Below are positions 29,606 to 38,787 of a DNA stretch of 64,000 nucleotides, piece by piece. This DNA comes from Grimontia marina. Lineage in GTDB: Bacteria > Pseudomonadota > Gammaproteobacteria > Enterobacterales > Vibrionaceae. How positions within the stretch are numbered: the first letter of the stretch is position 1; every line of letters starts with the position of its first letter. The position numbers and the translations under genes are program-made. The DNA lies in the NCBI RefSeq assembly GCF_900060185.1, contig NZ_FIZY01000006.1, positions 1 through 64,000 on the forward strand, in the 5' to 3' direction. The notes beneath the pieces are model-generated. The model was not told the origin of the DNA, ran no database searches, and saw only the letters and a list, made by a program, of their open reading frames with translations.

Positions 29606-30556
29606 TCAGGCTCCCGTTGGATGTGAAGAGGATTGCAGGATGAATGAAACGTCCGGTTCTGCGAGACAAGAGAATGAGCGTTTCACGTTGAGGTTGTTCG
29701 GGTCTAAGACGGCAACGGTGTCATTGGTCAAAGAGACAAATACATCGCCGCTGGTCGGATGAAAACTGACAGCAATAGGATCAGCAGGGAGGTCAATCGT
29801 TCCTTTGTTCTCAAGGGATAAACTGAAAATACTGATGGACTGCCCACCGTAGTTCGTGACATAGAGAAGGTCATCAGGAGACAGATAGGCTCTAGTAGGA
29901 TCAGTACCTGTATCTGCGCGCGCAGTAACCTCTAGCGACTCTGTATCAATGGCGACGACTTGGTTATCGAGGCGGTTAGTGACGAATAGAGTTTGTTCAT
30001 CATCAGATAGGCAATTGCCTTCTGGTTTTTTGCCCGGATACATGGCAACGGGCAAAAAGACTGGATCCCAAGGTCTGATTTTTGTCACAGTATGACTAAG
30101 AAGGTTCAAACAATAAGCAGTGCTACCGTCCCTGGTCAGTGAAAACAAATGTGTTTTTAGACCACCTGAAGGTAGCGCCCGGTCTGGAGCGTTAGCCGTT
30201 CTGGGAGATTCGAAAATGACCATGACATTTTGAGATTCGCTCATGGCATAAAGGCGGTCTTTGTCATCAAGCGCTAAGCCATGAATACGATAATATGGCC
30301 AAGTGCTAATGGTGTGGACATGCTCCTTGGTTTTCAAATCAATCACGAAAATACTACAACCTCCGTGGTCCTCAGTAATTCCTGAGTTTTGAACACCATA
30401 GTGTCCTACGTACGCGAACTCTCTTTTTGAATCGACAACAAACTCATGGGGAAACTGGCCCACCTCGATTTGCTTAATGGCTTCACCGTTTTCGACATCA
30501 AAGAAACCAATTGTGTGTGCGCTCTTTTGGTTTAAGAGCAAAATATCTTTTTTCAT
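29606..30556 (-). CDS. YncE-like seven-bladed beta-propeller protein
   Basis: About 316 residues built of repeated YVTN-like blades: FAYVGHYGVQ, LYAMSESQNVM, LFVTNRLDNQVVAID, LLYVTNYGGQSISIF, VFVSLTNDTVAVLD. There is no signal peptide, unlike E. coli YncE, so it should be cytoplasmic. It may be a lactonase of the cytochrome-d1/Pgl-like propeller group or a binding protein; no catalytic residue could be assigned. I chose the ATG at 30556 because GGAAG lies 5 bases before it; an ATG at 30568 directly abuts the upstream stop (TAAATG). Confidence 0.75.
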   Translation of the reverse strand: MKKDILLLNQKSAHTIGFFDVENGEAIKQIEVGQFPHEFVVDSKREFAYVGHYGVQNSGITEDHGGCSIFVIDLKTKEHVHTISTWPYYRIHGLALDDKDRLYAMSESQNVMVIFESPRTANAPDRALPSGGLKTHLFSLTRDGSTAYCLNLLSHTVTKIRPWDPVFLPVAMYPGKKPEGNCLSDDEQTLFVTNRLDNQVVAIDTESLEVTARADTGTDPTRAYLSPDDLLYVTNYGGQSISIFSLSLENKGTIDLPADPIAVSFHPTSGDVFVSLTNDTVAVLDPNNLNVKRSFSCLAEPDVSFILQSSSHPTGA

Positions 30557-30568
30557 GTCTACTTCCAT

Positions 30569-31579
30569 TTAATACATCACATCAACAACTACAACTGAGT
30601 CTATATTTTTGCTTTCCTGTACCAACCTGTTGCTGAGTGCTCGGCCGAACTGAGGCACTTCAATCTCAAACACGTCACCATCAATGGTCTTTATAGAATC
30701 CGCGAAGCTGAGTGTTGATGTGCCGAAAAAGTGTATGTTGACGTCTCCGGGGTGACGGAAAAGACTGTACTTGAAGTGGTGATGCTCTAGATTACGGATG
30801 TTATGGGACATGTTGCTTTCGCCCGTCACAAAAGGCTTTTCCCAGATGACGTCACCGTCGCGCAGAATCTTACTTGTTCCTTCAAGGCTTTGCGGAATGT
30901 CGCCAATCAGTAACTCTGGTCCAAAACTGCAGTTTCTAAGCTTGGAGTGCGCTAGCCAGAGGTAATTATGGCGCTCAGTGATATGGTCAGAAAACTCGTT
31001 TCCAATGGCAAACCCAATTCGATGAGGGTTGCCAACGCTGTCATTAATGTATGCGCCAACGATTTCTGGCTCTTCACCCGCATCCTGTGCGAATGAGGGA
31101 GAAGGCATTTTACCAAAGGGCTTTTGAACAATACTGCCGTTTCCTTTGTAAAACCATTCTGGTTGAGAGGCATAGCGCGACTCGGTTGCTATGCCGTCTT
31201 CTATACCCATCTTGAACATCTTCATGGAGTCCGTCAGTGTCGAATCATCCTGCTGGATTTTGCTGTGCATCGACGCACGTGTGTCTGCACTGCCTAAGTG
31301 AGTCAGACCTGTACCAGTGACAAAGGTATGGGCTTGGTCTGGGTGGTGCAGGGGAGAAAGCACTAAACCGTCTTCAATCAATTTCTGGTAGCTGAGGGTT
31401 TTTTCTGATAACAAGCTGTCAATCACGAATGTTAACGGTACAGAGCTTTCCATAGCCATGAGGGCTACGTCATAAGTAGTCAGTGTCTTTTTAAGTGGCA
31501 TCACTTCATCTGCACTGAGCACCTTTGCCAAACTGGGCCCTTGATCTGACAGGTATTGGATTACACGGTAATGAGTCAT
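30569..31579 (-). CDS. GguC/AraD1-like protein of the fumarylacetoacetate hydrolase fold
   Basis: 336 residues. The motif NYLWLAHSKLRNCSFGPELL (about 215-234) and the PEWFYKGNG segment are typical of the GguC/AraD1 family, related to FAH hydrolases that act on 2-keto-3-deoxy acids. In Agrobacterium gguC lies next to the ChvE-GguAB sugar importer; here a GguAB/ChvE-like importer sits elsewhere in the window under a similar operator. Expected role is dehydration or hydrolysis of a 2-keto-3-deoxy (or 2,4-diketo-3-deoxy) sugar acid made by the enolase-superfamily enzyme encoded upstream. It follows that gene after 8 bp. Confidence 0.82.
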   Translation of the reverse strand: MTHYRVIQYLSDQGPSLAKVLSADEVMPLKKTLTTYDVALMAMESSVPLTFVIDSLLSEKTLSYQKLIEDGLVLSPLHHPDQAHTFVTGTGLTHLGSADTRASMHSKIQQDDSTLTDSMKMFKMGIEDGIATESRYASQPEWFYKGNGSIVQKPFGKMPSPSFAQDAGEEPEIVGAYINDSVGNPHRIGFAIGNEFSDHITERHNYLWLAHSKLRNCSFGPELLIGDIPQSLEGTSKILRDGDVIWEKPFVTGESNMSHNIRNLEHHHFKYSLFRHPGDVNIHFFGTSTLSFADSIKTIDGDVFEIEVPQFGRALSNRLVQESKNIDSVVVVDVMY

Positions 31580-31587
31580 TTTGTTAC

Positions 31588-32760
31588 CTATTCGATGATG
31601 TTGAAGTGATCTAGATACTTGGTGGAAATCGAAAGACCCAGCCCTGGTAAGGTGTTATCTAAATCCACATAGCCATTAACCGGAGCGGGATCGCCTTCAA
31701 AGATGTAATAGAACAGCTCGTTACCAATTTCTACATCATGAACAGGGAAATACTCGGCGACGGGAGAAGCCAGTGTCGACATAGTTAGATGGTAATTGTG
31801 CATTTGACCTGCGTGAGGAATGACAGGGACACTATACACTTCGGCTAAGGCATTAATTTTACGTGCAGCCGTTATTCCGCCAACGCGGTTGGTATCATAC
31901 TGAATGACGGAAATTGCTCGCTTGTCTAACAACTGTTTGAAACCATGACTGGTAAACTCATGTTCTCCACCGGAGATCGGGATGCTGGTCAACTGGTTCA
32001 ACTCCGCATAGCCGTCGATATCATCTGGAATTACTGGTTCTTCAAGCCATCTGGGTTCAAAACGTTCAAGCTTTGGCAAAATACGTTTTGCGTACTCTAG
32101 GTTCCACCCCATGTAGCACTCGAGCATCAGATCATTGTCGTAACCGATAACTTCCCGGACGGCTTCAACGGCCATTAGATTTTGTTTAACACCTTGGTGC
32201 CCATCATTGGGACCGTGGCCGAAACGCATTTTCATCATGTTGAAGCCTTGATCGAGATAAGACTGTGCCTCTCTCTGCATTTCATCCAAATCAGTTCGGT
32301 ATAGCTTGGAGGCATAAACAGGGATTTTTTCTTTCGTTCTTCCTCCAAGCAGTTTAAAGACCGGCTTGTTAGTGGCTTTGCCCATAACATCCCATATGGC
32401 TATATCAATGGCAGAAATTGCTGCCATACCAATCCCTTTACGTCCCCAGGCGATGGTCGAGCGATACATGCTCTGCCAGATGTGTTCATAATCGAAAGGA
32501 TCTTGTCCTATAACGAGTGGAGCGAGATAATGGTCGATAATGTTTTTTGCGATACGGGGTGCTAATGCCACGTTACCAATGCCGACAATACCGGTATCCG
32601 TCTGTATCTCGACAACTGCCCAATCATGGAAACGAAATGTCCCCATTGAATCGCCTGTTCTCCAGAGCATATCTGTAGCGTTAGAACAGAAATTAGAAGC
32701 GGGTGGGACAGTATGGCCTTTCCACTCGAAAACTCGGGTTTTTATCGATGTGATTTTCAT
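31588..32760 (-). CDS. Enolase-superfamily sugar acid dehydratase (rhamnonate dehydratase-like)
   Basis: 390 residues, capping domain followed by a TIM barrel. [18 protein letters not shown] (177-194) parallels KMPTHWGPHDGDAGIRKD of E. coli L-rhamnonate dehydratase. The expected metal ligands are Glu214 (LMLECYMGW), a Glu at 240 (RWLEEP) and Glu266 (SGGEHEF); E. coli RhmD has Asp at the first position. The His-Asp pair is His316 ([11 protein letters not shown]) and Asp289 ([10 protein letters not shown]). It would dehydrate an aldonate to a 2-keto-3-deoxy acid. GAGGGAAGTAA precedes the ATG, which overlaps the PdxA-like stop by four bases (ATGA). Confidence 0.88.
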   Translation of the reverse strand: MKITSIKTRVFEWKGHTVPPASNFCSNATDMLWRTGDSMGTFRFHDWAVVEIQTDTGIVGIGNVALAPRIAKNIIDHYLAPLVIGQDPFDYEHIWQSMYRSTIAWGRKGIGMAAISAIDIAIWDVMGKATNKPVFKLLGGRTKEKIPVYASKLYRTDLDEMQREAQSYLDQGFNMMKMRFGHGPNDGHQGVKQNLMAVEAVREVIGYDNDLMLECYMGWNLEYAKRILPKLERFEPRWLEEPVIPDDIDGYAELNQLTSIPISGGEHEFTSHGFKQLLDKRAISVIQYDTNRVGGITAARKINALAEVYSVPVIPHAGQMHNYHLTMSTLASPVAEYFPVHDVEIGNELFYYIFEGDPAPVNGYVDLDNTLPGLGLSISTKYLDHFNIIE

Positions 32761-33812
32761 TTACTTCCCTCTTTAAGATCATCGATTGGAGGTGGGTTTT
32801 CCCTAAATTGTGATTCACCCATGACACAAGCTAAATTGAACGCCTTGCGCATAGCATTGAAATTAGCCTTGTTTTCACCGGCAATATCGAAAGCCGTTCC
32901 GTGAGCGGGAGTAGTGATAGGAATAGGGAGCCCACCTTGGACGGTCACGCCATTTTCAAAGCCCAACAGCTTAATCGCGATTTGTCCTTGGTCGTGGTAC
33001 ATAGTGACAACCGCATCGTATTTACCATCTCTGACCTTGAGAAATATGGTGTCCGCAGGAAAAGGCCCATGTGCGTTGACTCGCTTCTCCTTCAGGAGAC
33101 TTACCGCTGGGGTTATGATCTCAATCTCTTCTCGACCACACGTACCGCCATCACCACCATGTGGATTAAGCGCTGCAACGGCTATTCTTGGATTGGATAT
33201 ACCGGCTTTGATTAGGCTGTCGCTGATTAAACAACCTGCTTGTACGATACGTTCGGTTGTAATGTACTTTGAGATATCTTTCAGAGGAACGTGTGAAGAA
33301 ATCCTGGAAGTCCAAATTCCATCCAAGGTATTGAATTCGCAAAAGTAACTATTAACACCCAGAAAATCAGCGAAAAAATGGAGTTCATCTTCAAACGCCA
33401 TTCCTGCCATTTTCATTGCATGCTTGTTGAGTGGTGCAAAGCAAATGGCATCTATCTTCCTGCCCTGTGCCGCATCTAGGCAAAAAGATAGTGCATCAAG
33501 CACTGATTTCCCGCTGGCTTGGTTCGCAACTGCTACCTCCAGAGACTCCTCAGGCATTGTGTTGACTGGTAGAAAATAAATCTTTTCGCCGGAACTCTGG
33601 CTGGTCTCGCCAAAGTCTGTAATGCGCGTCGCCTCTATATTTACGCCAACAGTTTTCTGCGCATTCTTCAAAAGCCATTCGTCACCAACAATAACAACCT
33701 TGCAAGCTCCTCGCTCGAAGTTTGGCTCTGCAAAGTTTTTTACAACCAGTTCAGGACCAATGCCTGATGGATCACCTAATGTCACTGCCACTACTGGCTC
33801 TGTTCTCACCAT
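32757..33812 (-). CDS. PdxA-family dehydrogenase with altered substrate loop
   Basis: 351 residues. The three metal histidines of PdxA are kept: His174 (SSHVPLKDI), His218 (NPHGGDGG) and His273 (MYHDQG). PdxA oxidises and decarboxylates 4-phosphohydroxythreonine in B6 synthesis; paralogues (PdxA2) act on phosphorylated erythronate or threonate. Here the phosphate-contacting GHTE motif is replaced by DELH (142-145), and no DUF1537 kinase is nearby, suggesting a non-phosphorylated substrate. It is first in the minus-strand operon of six genes and reads away from the shared regulatory region at 33813-34418. Confidence 0.85.
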   Translation of the reverse strand: MVRTEPVVAVTLGDPSGIGPELVVKNFAEPNFERGACKVVIVGDEWLLKNAQKTVGVNIEATRITDFGETSQSSGEKIYFLPVNTMPEESLEVAVANQASGKSVLDALSFCLDAAQGRKIDAICFAPLNKHAMKMAGMAFEDELHFFADFLGVNSYFCEFNTLDGIWTSRISSHVPLKDISKYITTERIVQAGCLISDSLIKAGISNPRIAVAALNPHGGDGGTCGREEIEIITPAVSLLKEKRVNAHGPFPADTIFLKVRDGKYDAVVTMYHDQGQIAIKLLGFENGVTVQGGLPIPITTPAHGTAFDIAGENKANFNAMRKAFNLACVMGESQFRENPPPIDDLKEGSK

Positions 33813-33933
33813 CTCTACTTTCCTGTGATTCGCTTTGCCCGTTCGTCTTCTACTTAAACGGAACGCTAGTTTAAGGGGTACGGCGTGTCCGTGAGCCGAT
33901 AGAACACTTCTGAGCGCTCAATGTTTACAATAA

Positions 33934-33954
33934 ATGGTATTTAAAACGTACCAG
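33934..33954. promoter_or_regulatory. Operator dyad before the PdxA-like gene (site 2)
   Basis: ATGGTA (33934-33939), nine bases, TACCAG (33949-33954), followed by TTGG. One mismatch from the perfect dyad. It lies 122 bp upstream of the PdxA-like start. Confidence 0.65.
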
Positions 33955-34283
33955 TTGGTTTTTCAGCTTACAAGGTGAACGAGGAGGTAATATTAATTTC
34001 AATTTGAACAGATGTAGATTTTTGAAGATATTTTTTCCTGTAACTTATTGATTTTTAGTGATGTAAATTAGCCAAAGATATGTAATTTTGGGATGTAAAA
34101 TTATTTATGTTATTGATATATAAAGACTTAAAGATGTTAGGCTAAATAGAAACTCAACTGCGATAAATAAATTCCCTTATTGTCTCACTAGTAATATTTC
34201 ATTCATCTATTACGTTAACTTGTTTGATAAAAAGCAAACTATGAACAAAAAATGATCAACAGGCGATCTGATTTGGATTTCTT

Positions 34284-34304
34284 CTGGTACATTTATCATA
34301 CCAG
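34284..34304. promoter_or_regulatory. Operator dyad before the MalK-type ABC operon (site 3)
   Basis: CTGGTA (34284-34289), nine bases, TACCAG (34299-34304), followed by TTGG as in site 2. Perfect 6-bp arms. It lies 115 bp upstream of the ABC ATPase start. Confidence 0.7.
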
Positions 34305-34418
34305 TTGGTTGGAGGGTTATAAGTTAAATACCTTCAGCTGACTGATGCTACACGTTGCTCCGTTTCTTCTCGTGACAACAGTAACGAAGGATAGCTTTCA
34401 CATTTTCAAGGATTGAAC

Positions 34419-35516
34419 ATGCCTCAAATTAGAATTAAAGAACTCGTCAAACGTTACGAACATGTAGAAGTCATCCACGGTTTAGATCTCACCTTTGAAG
34501 ACAACGAATTCACTGTGCTGGTCGGCCCATCAGGTTGCGGGAAGTCAACGACGCTCAGATTGATTGCAGGGCTGGAAAGAGTGTCCTCTGGCGATATATA
34601 CATCGGCGAGAGGGAGGTTAGCCAACTTGAACCGAGAGATAGAGACCTTGCCATGGTTTTTCAAGACTATGCGCTATACCCCCACATGAATGTCGAGAAA
34701 AACCTCTCTTTCGCACTCCGTCTGGCAAAAGTAGACAAAGCAGAAATTGACAATCGTGTGAGAAACGTTTCAGAGATGCTTGGCCTTGACCATTTACTTC
34801 ACCGTAAACCTGGCGAATTGTCTGGAGGACAGCGGCAAAGAGTCGCAATGGGCAGGGCTTTAGCTCGTGACGCTTCTACGTTACTAATGGATGAACCTTT
34901 GTCTAATCTTGACGCGAAGCTGAGAGCACAGATGCGGGCTGAACTCATCCTGATGAGAAAAAAGGTAAACAAAAACATTATATACGTTACCCACGATCAG
35001 ATAGAGGCCATGACCCTCGGAGATAGGATCGTAGTAATGAATGATGGATATGTTCAGCAGCACGGCACACCAGAAGAACTTTTTTGCCGCCCAGTGAACA
35101 AATTCGTTGCGGGCTTTATGGGCTCACCTTCTATGAACTTCTTATCGGGTGATGTGAACCACACAGAGGAAGGGGTTTTCATTGAAGGGGATGGCTTCCA
35201 ATTCCGAGTAGACCCAACGCTTGAAGACAAAATAAAACAACTGTCATCTTCATCAGTGTATGTTGGTGTCCGTCCATCTTCATTTTCGACACAGCCTCTA
35301 GAATATTCGAACAAAATTAGACTCCCAGTATTAGTGACAGAGTACTGCGGCTCTAACTCCATCATTGTTTCTGAAATCGGCGGCAATCGGGTTGCTATTG
35401 AAGTGACCTCCGAAAGCTTGCCTAAACGGGACGAATACGTTGATTTTTATTTCAAGTATTCGGACCTCTATGTCTTCGATGCAAAAACCGAAAAAGCACT
35501 TTACCCAGACAACTGA
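34419..35516 (+). CDS. ABC transporter ATPase (MalK/UgpC type)
   Basis: 365 residues. Walker A GPSGCGKST near 37-45, Q-loop VFQDYALYPHM, signature LSGGQRQRVAMGRAL, Walker B LLMDEPLSNLDAKLR, switch His in YVTHDQIEAM. The C-terminal TOBE domain (YVGVRPSSF...) is that of carbohydrate importers of the MalK/UgpC/MsmK group. I chose the ATG at 34419, with AAGGA 6 bases before it; a TTG six bases earlier is less likely. First gene of the plus-strand operon, here placed before the binding protein. Confidence 0.92.
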   Translation: MPQIRIKELVKRYEHVEVIHGLDLTFEDNEFTVLVGPSGCGKSTTLRLIAGLERVSSGDIYIGEREVSQLEPRDRDLAMVFQDYALYPHMNVEKNLSFALRLAKVDKAEIDNRVRNVSEMLGLDHLLHRKPGELSGGQRQRVAMGRALARDASTLLMDEPLSNLDAKLRAQMRAELILMRKKVNKNIIYVTHDQIEAMTLGDRIVVMNDGYVQQHGTPEELFCRPVNKFVAGFMGSPSMNFLSGDVNHTEEGVFIEGDGFQFRVDPTLEDKIKQLSSSSVYVGVRPSSFSTQPLEYSNKIRLPVLVTEYCGSNSIIVSEIGGNRVAIEVTSESLPKRDEYVDFYFKYSDLYVFDAKTEKALYPDN

Positions 35517-35580
35517 TCGTAGATAGGGAAGTGTTATTCATTACTCACCAATTACCCCAAGCAGTTATGCGGGAGGAGAA

Positions 35581-36924
35581 ATGTTAAGGAATGCAAAAAA
35601 TCTGAAGAGTTGCGCCATTTCATTGCTGGCTTGCACAGGAATGTTGTTTTCGGCCAATTCATTAGCGAACCCTTACCAACCATATGAGGGAGAAACGTTG
35701 GTCGTGAATTTTCCAGCGCATCCTCATTATGATGCGGTGATGAAGGTGCTGCCAGAGTTTGAAAAGCAAACTGGAATTAAAGTAGAAGTGGACCAACTGC
35801 AGTACTTGGCAATGCGCCAAAAGCAAACGTTGGAGCTGACGAAGAAAAAGGGTGACTATGACCTGATTGCGTATGTTGTTTTTTCGAAAGCAGATTACGT
35901 TTCAGCGGTTCAAATTGAACCCCTGGCTCGTTTTTTCATGAATCCAAAGCTGTCTGATCCAAACTACGATGCTGATGATCTCATCGACGGATATGTTCAA
36001 AACATCGGTGTTGCGGGTGGTAAAAAAGGGTATCTTCCGGGCCCGACGGGTGCACTGTTTGGTATTCCTTTTGGCTCTGAAACCTCAGTACTGGGTTATC
36101 GAAAAGACATTTTCGATAAGCATGGCCTGAAAGTACCTGAGACCTATGAGGAGCTACTTGAGACTACTTGTAAAATACAAGAGTTGGAGCCAGGCATGGT
36201 TGGCTTAGCAACGCGCGGAAAATCAGGTCACCAGATCTCCCACGCTTACCTTCTGCACTTAGCTCCTCTGGGTGGAAGAATTTTCGATGACGAGTGGAAT
36301 CCGACCATAAACAGCCCTGAAGGAATCAAAGCCGCTGAAGCACTTAAGAGAATTTTGGAGTGTGGTCCTGAAGGCGGTACGTCGTTCGGTCTGTCTGAAG
36401 CAAAGAATGCTTTCTTGCAAGGCAAAGCAGCCATGTATCTCGACACCACAATTGTTGCAGGCGAAGTGAATGATCCTGAGAAATCTAAAATCGTTGGAAA
36501 AGTAGGTTGGGCGAAACATCCAGTGGGGGTACGCAGGGCTTCTCAAACAGGTGGGTTTGGTCTTGCTATTCCTAAAAATGCCCAAAACAAAGAAGCGGCT
36601 TTCTTGTTGATGCAATGGCTGACTTCGAAAGAGGCTGACAAGATGATCGCGCTTGCTGGGGGGAATCCATCACGATTCTCTACCCACAAAGATCCGGACG
36701 TCGTCGCTAAGTTCCCTCAAATGGAAATCTTCGGCGAAGCGCTCAAAGATGCAGATCCTGACTGGAGACCAATTATTCCCGTATGGGGTCAAATCAACAC
36801 TGAGTTGGGCACCAATCTATCAAAAGCGATGACGGGAGAAATCACGATTAAGGAAGCGCTCGATAGAACCAACAACACCGCCAAATCGATTATGGAAAAA
36901 GCGGGTTATTACACTTATCAGTAA
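35581..36924 (+). CDS. ABC transporter extracellular solute-binding protein (sugar, cluster B type)
   Basis: 447 residues with a signal peptide (about 1-29, SLA-NPYQ). The mature protein resembles family 1 solute-binding proteins for sugars and polyols: ETLVVNFPAHPHYDAVMKVLPEFEKQTGIKV at the start, ANA-type hinge GIPFGSETSVLGYRKDIFDKHGL, and TGGFGLAIPKNAQNKEAAFLLMQWL near the end. GGGAGGAGAA precedes the ATG. It delivers ligand to the two permeases downstream. Ligand unknown; likely a sugar acid or oligosaccharide given the neighbours. Confidence 0.9.
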   Translation: MLRNAKNLKSCAISLLACTGMLFSANSLANPYQPYEGETLVVNFPAHPHYDAVMKVLPEFEKQTGIKVEVDQLQYLAMRQKQTLELTKKKGDYDLIAYVVFSKADYVSAVQIEPLARFFMNPKLSDPNYDADDLIDGYVQNIGVAGGKKGYLPGPTGALFGIPFGSETSVLGYRKDIFDKHGLKVPETYEELLETTCKIQELEPGMVGLATRGKSGHQISHAYLLHLAPLGGRIFDDEWNPTINSPEGIKAAEALKRILECGPEGGTSFGLSEAKNAFLQGKAAMYLDTTIVAGEVNDPEKSKIVGKVGWAKHPVGVRRASQTGGFGLAIPKNAQNKEAAFLLMQWLTSKEADKMIALAGGNPSRFSTHKDPDVVAKFPQMEIFGEALKDADPDWRPIIPVWGQINTELGTNLSKAMTGEITIKEALDRTNNTAKSIMEKAGYYTYQ

Positions 36925-36977
36925 AAATAGGGTGGCAGGTTAACCACCTGCCTCCGGATACCCAACGGAACTGGAAC

Positions 36978-37946
36978 ATGGAAAATATGCGTTCATTGTC
37001 ATTGGGAAAAAGCGAAAAGACAGAGCAGAGAACACTGCGCCACGTTCTAAATAGTGCTGCACCGTACTTATTCATGGCACCCGCAGCAATTATTCTCATT
37101 TTTGCACTTGTCTATCCGGTTGGTTACATGATGTTTGCCAGTTTCTATGATTGGAGGCCCAGTCAGCCATTTTCTGACGCTGAATTTGCGGGGCTGAACA
37201 ATTATATCTGGCTGCTTCAAGATCCTGGTTTCTTAGAGTCGTTTTTCGTGACAGTGACATTTGCTTTTACGGTAGTGCTGCTCGAAATGGCCTTGGGTGT
37301 GGGTTTGGCACTGATGCTCGAAAGACCGATGAAAGGGATGTCGGTCTACCGGACGATATTTATCCTTCCGATGATGATCGCGCCTATCGCCGTGGGTTTG
37401 GTGTGGCGCTATATGTATAACCCGCAATTTGGAATCTTCAATAAGATGCTCAATGCCATGGGATTTGAGAGTGTTCCCTGGCTTTCAGACCCTTCTTGGT
37501 CGCTCTTTTCCATCATTCTCGCGGATATCTGGCAGTGGACGCCTTTTGTGATGATCCTTTCTTTGGCGGCACTTCAGTCACTGTCGAGTTCGGTTGTAGA
37601 AGCGGCGCGTTTGGATGGGGCGAATAACTGGAATTTAATCTGGCATATCAAAATCCCGCTGATGTTGCCAGTACTCATCGTCACACTACTACTTAGGCTG
37701 ATCGATGCATTCAAAGTGCTGGAGGTCATTATGATCCTCACTAACGGCGGGCCTGGGCTATCAACAGAAATACTGTCCCTGAGGATTTTCAAAACGGTCA
37801 CAGACAGCCAAGAGCTTGGCCTTGCTGCTGCACTTTCAAATATGCTTTTGGGCTTGGTGCTGATCATCACCATTGTGATGTTTGTGTTTAATAAAATGCG
37901 TGCAACACGCAGCAGTAGAATGAAAACTGCAGCAGAGAAGTATTAG
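36978..37946 (+). CDS. ABC transporter permease (MalF/UgpA type)
   Basis: 322 residues, six membrane helices. The EAA loop that contacts the ATPase is VVEAARLDGANNWNLIWHIKIPLM near 205-228. The N-terminus is a polar tail of about 30 residues. First of the two permeases of the importer; the second follows after about 11 bp. Confidence 0.9.
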   Translation: MENMRSLSLGKSEKTEQRTLRHVLNSAAPYLFMAPAAIILIFALVYPVGYMMFASFYDWRPSQPFSDAEFAGLNNYIWLLQDPGFLESFFVTVTFAFTVVLLEMALGVGLALMLERPMKGMSVYRTIFILPMMIAPIAVGLVWRYMYNPQFGIFNKMLNAMGFESVPWLSDPSWSLFSIILADIWQWTPFVMILSLAALQSLSSSVVEAARLDGANNWNLIWHIKIPLMLPVLIVTLLLRLIDAFKVLEVIMILTNGGPGLSTEILSLRIFKTVTDSQELGLAAALSNMLLGLVLIITIVMFVFNKMRATRSSRMKTAAEKY

Positions 37947-37957
37947 GGAGATTGGGT

Positions 37958-38785
37958 ATGAAACGAAGCACAGTAAACACAGTCCTGTATTACTCAGTAC
38001 TTCTGTCACTGGTTGTATTTTCATTGGGGCCGATCGTCCTAATGTTCATCACTTCTTTCAAGTTGAAAGTCGACATCATGAGCGACAGCACTGCGTGGTT
38101 TTTCATTCCGACCCTACAGAACTATGCCACCATGCTTGACGATCGTTCGTTGGTAAACAATGTCAGCAACTCTCTCTATGTGGCTATCGTTTCAACTGTG
38201 ATCACGTTAGTCGCGGGATGTATGGCAGCGTATGCCATTGTTCGCTATCGGTTCTTTGGCAGGGATGTGGTTTCAATGACGACCTTGGTGATGCGGATGG
38301 TGCCGCCAGCCGTCTTGCTAGTTCCAGTGTTCGGTATATGGACGTTCGACTATCAGATAGATGGGACACTCAACGGCATTGTCCTTATCTATACGGCGAT
38401 GAACTTACCATTTGTGATTTGGATATTGCAGAGCTTCATTACGCAGATACCGATTCAGTTAGAGGAAGCAGCAAGGATGGATGGGGCAAATCCCTTTCAG
38501 GTCTTTTTCCACATCATCTTGCCTGTGATTCAACCAGGTTTAGCAGCGGCTTCCATCTTTACGTTCAGAATAGCGTGGAATGAATTTCTTATTGCCAACG
38601 CGATCTCTGACCGAAGTACGAGGACAACACCAGTGTATATCGTAAATTCGTTGACGGAATACAATATTGACTGGGGTGCAATCATGGCAATGGGCGTCCT
38701 CTTAGCGATTCCTCCCATCATTTTTACCTTTATTGCATCTAAACAGATTATTTCGGGGATGACAGCCGGTGCTGTGAAGGGGTAG
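37958..38785 (+). CDS. ABC transporter permease (MalG/UgpE type)
   Basis: 275 residues, six membrane helices, EAA loop LEEAARMDGANPFQVFFHIILP near residues 168-189. TAGGGAGATTGGGT precedes the ATG at 37958; a TTG two codons earlier is less likely. Its stop is 2 bases before the start of the cytochrome c gene, so the redox genes are very probably on the same transcript. Confidence 0.9.
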   Translation: MKRSTVNTVLYYSVLLSLVVFSLGPIVLMFITSFKLKVDIMSDSTAWFFIPTLQNYATMLDDRSLVNNVSNSLYVAIVSTVITLVAGCMAAYAIVRYRFFGRDVVSMTTLVMRMVPPAVLLVPVFGIWTFDYQIDGTLNGIVLIYTAMNLPFVIWILQSFITQIPIQLEEAARMDGANPFQVFFHIILPVIQPGLAAASIFTFRIAWNEFLIANAISDRSTRTTPVYIVNSLTEYNIDWGAIMAMGVLLAIPPIIFTFIASKQIISGMTAGAVKG

Positions 38786-38787
38786 CA

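Larger units (their letters stand above)
33813..34418. promoter_or_regulatory. Divergent regulatory region between the catabolic and transport operons
   Basis: 606 bp without a gene, strongly AT-rich in the middle (34020-34260). It separates the minus-strand six-gene operon from the plus-strand six-gene operon and carries two copies of the CTGGTA-N9-TACCAG dyad, one near each end. Confidence 0.8.
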
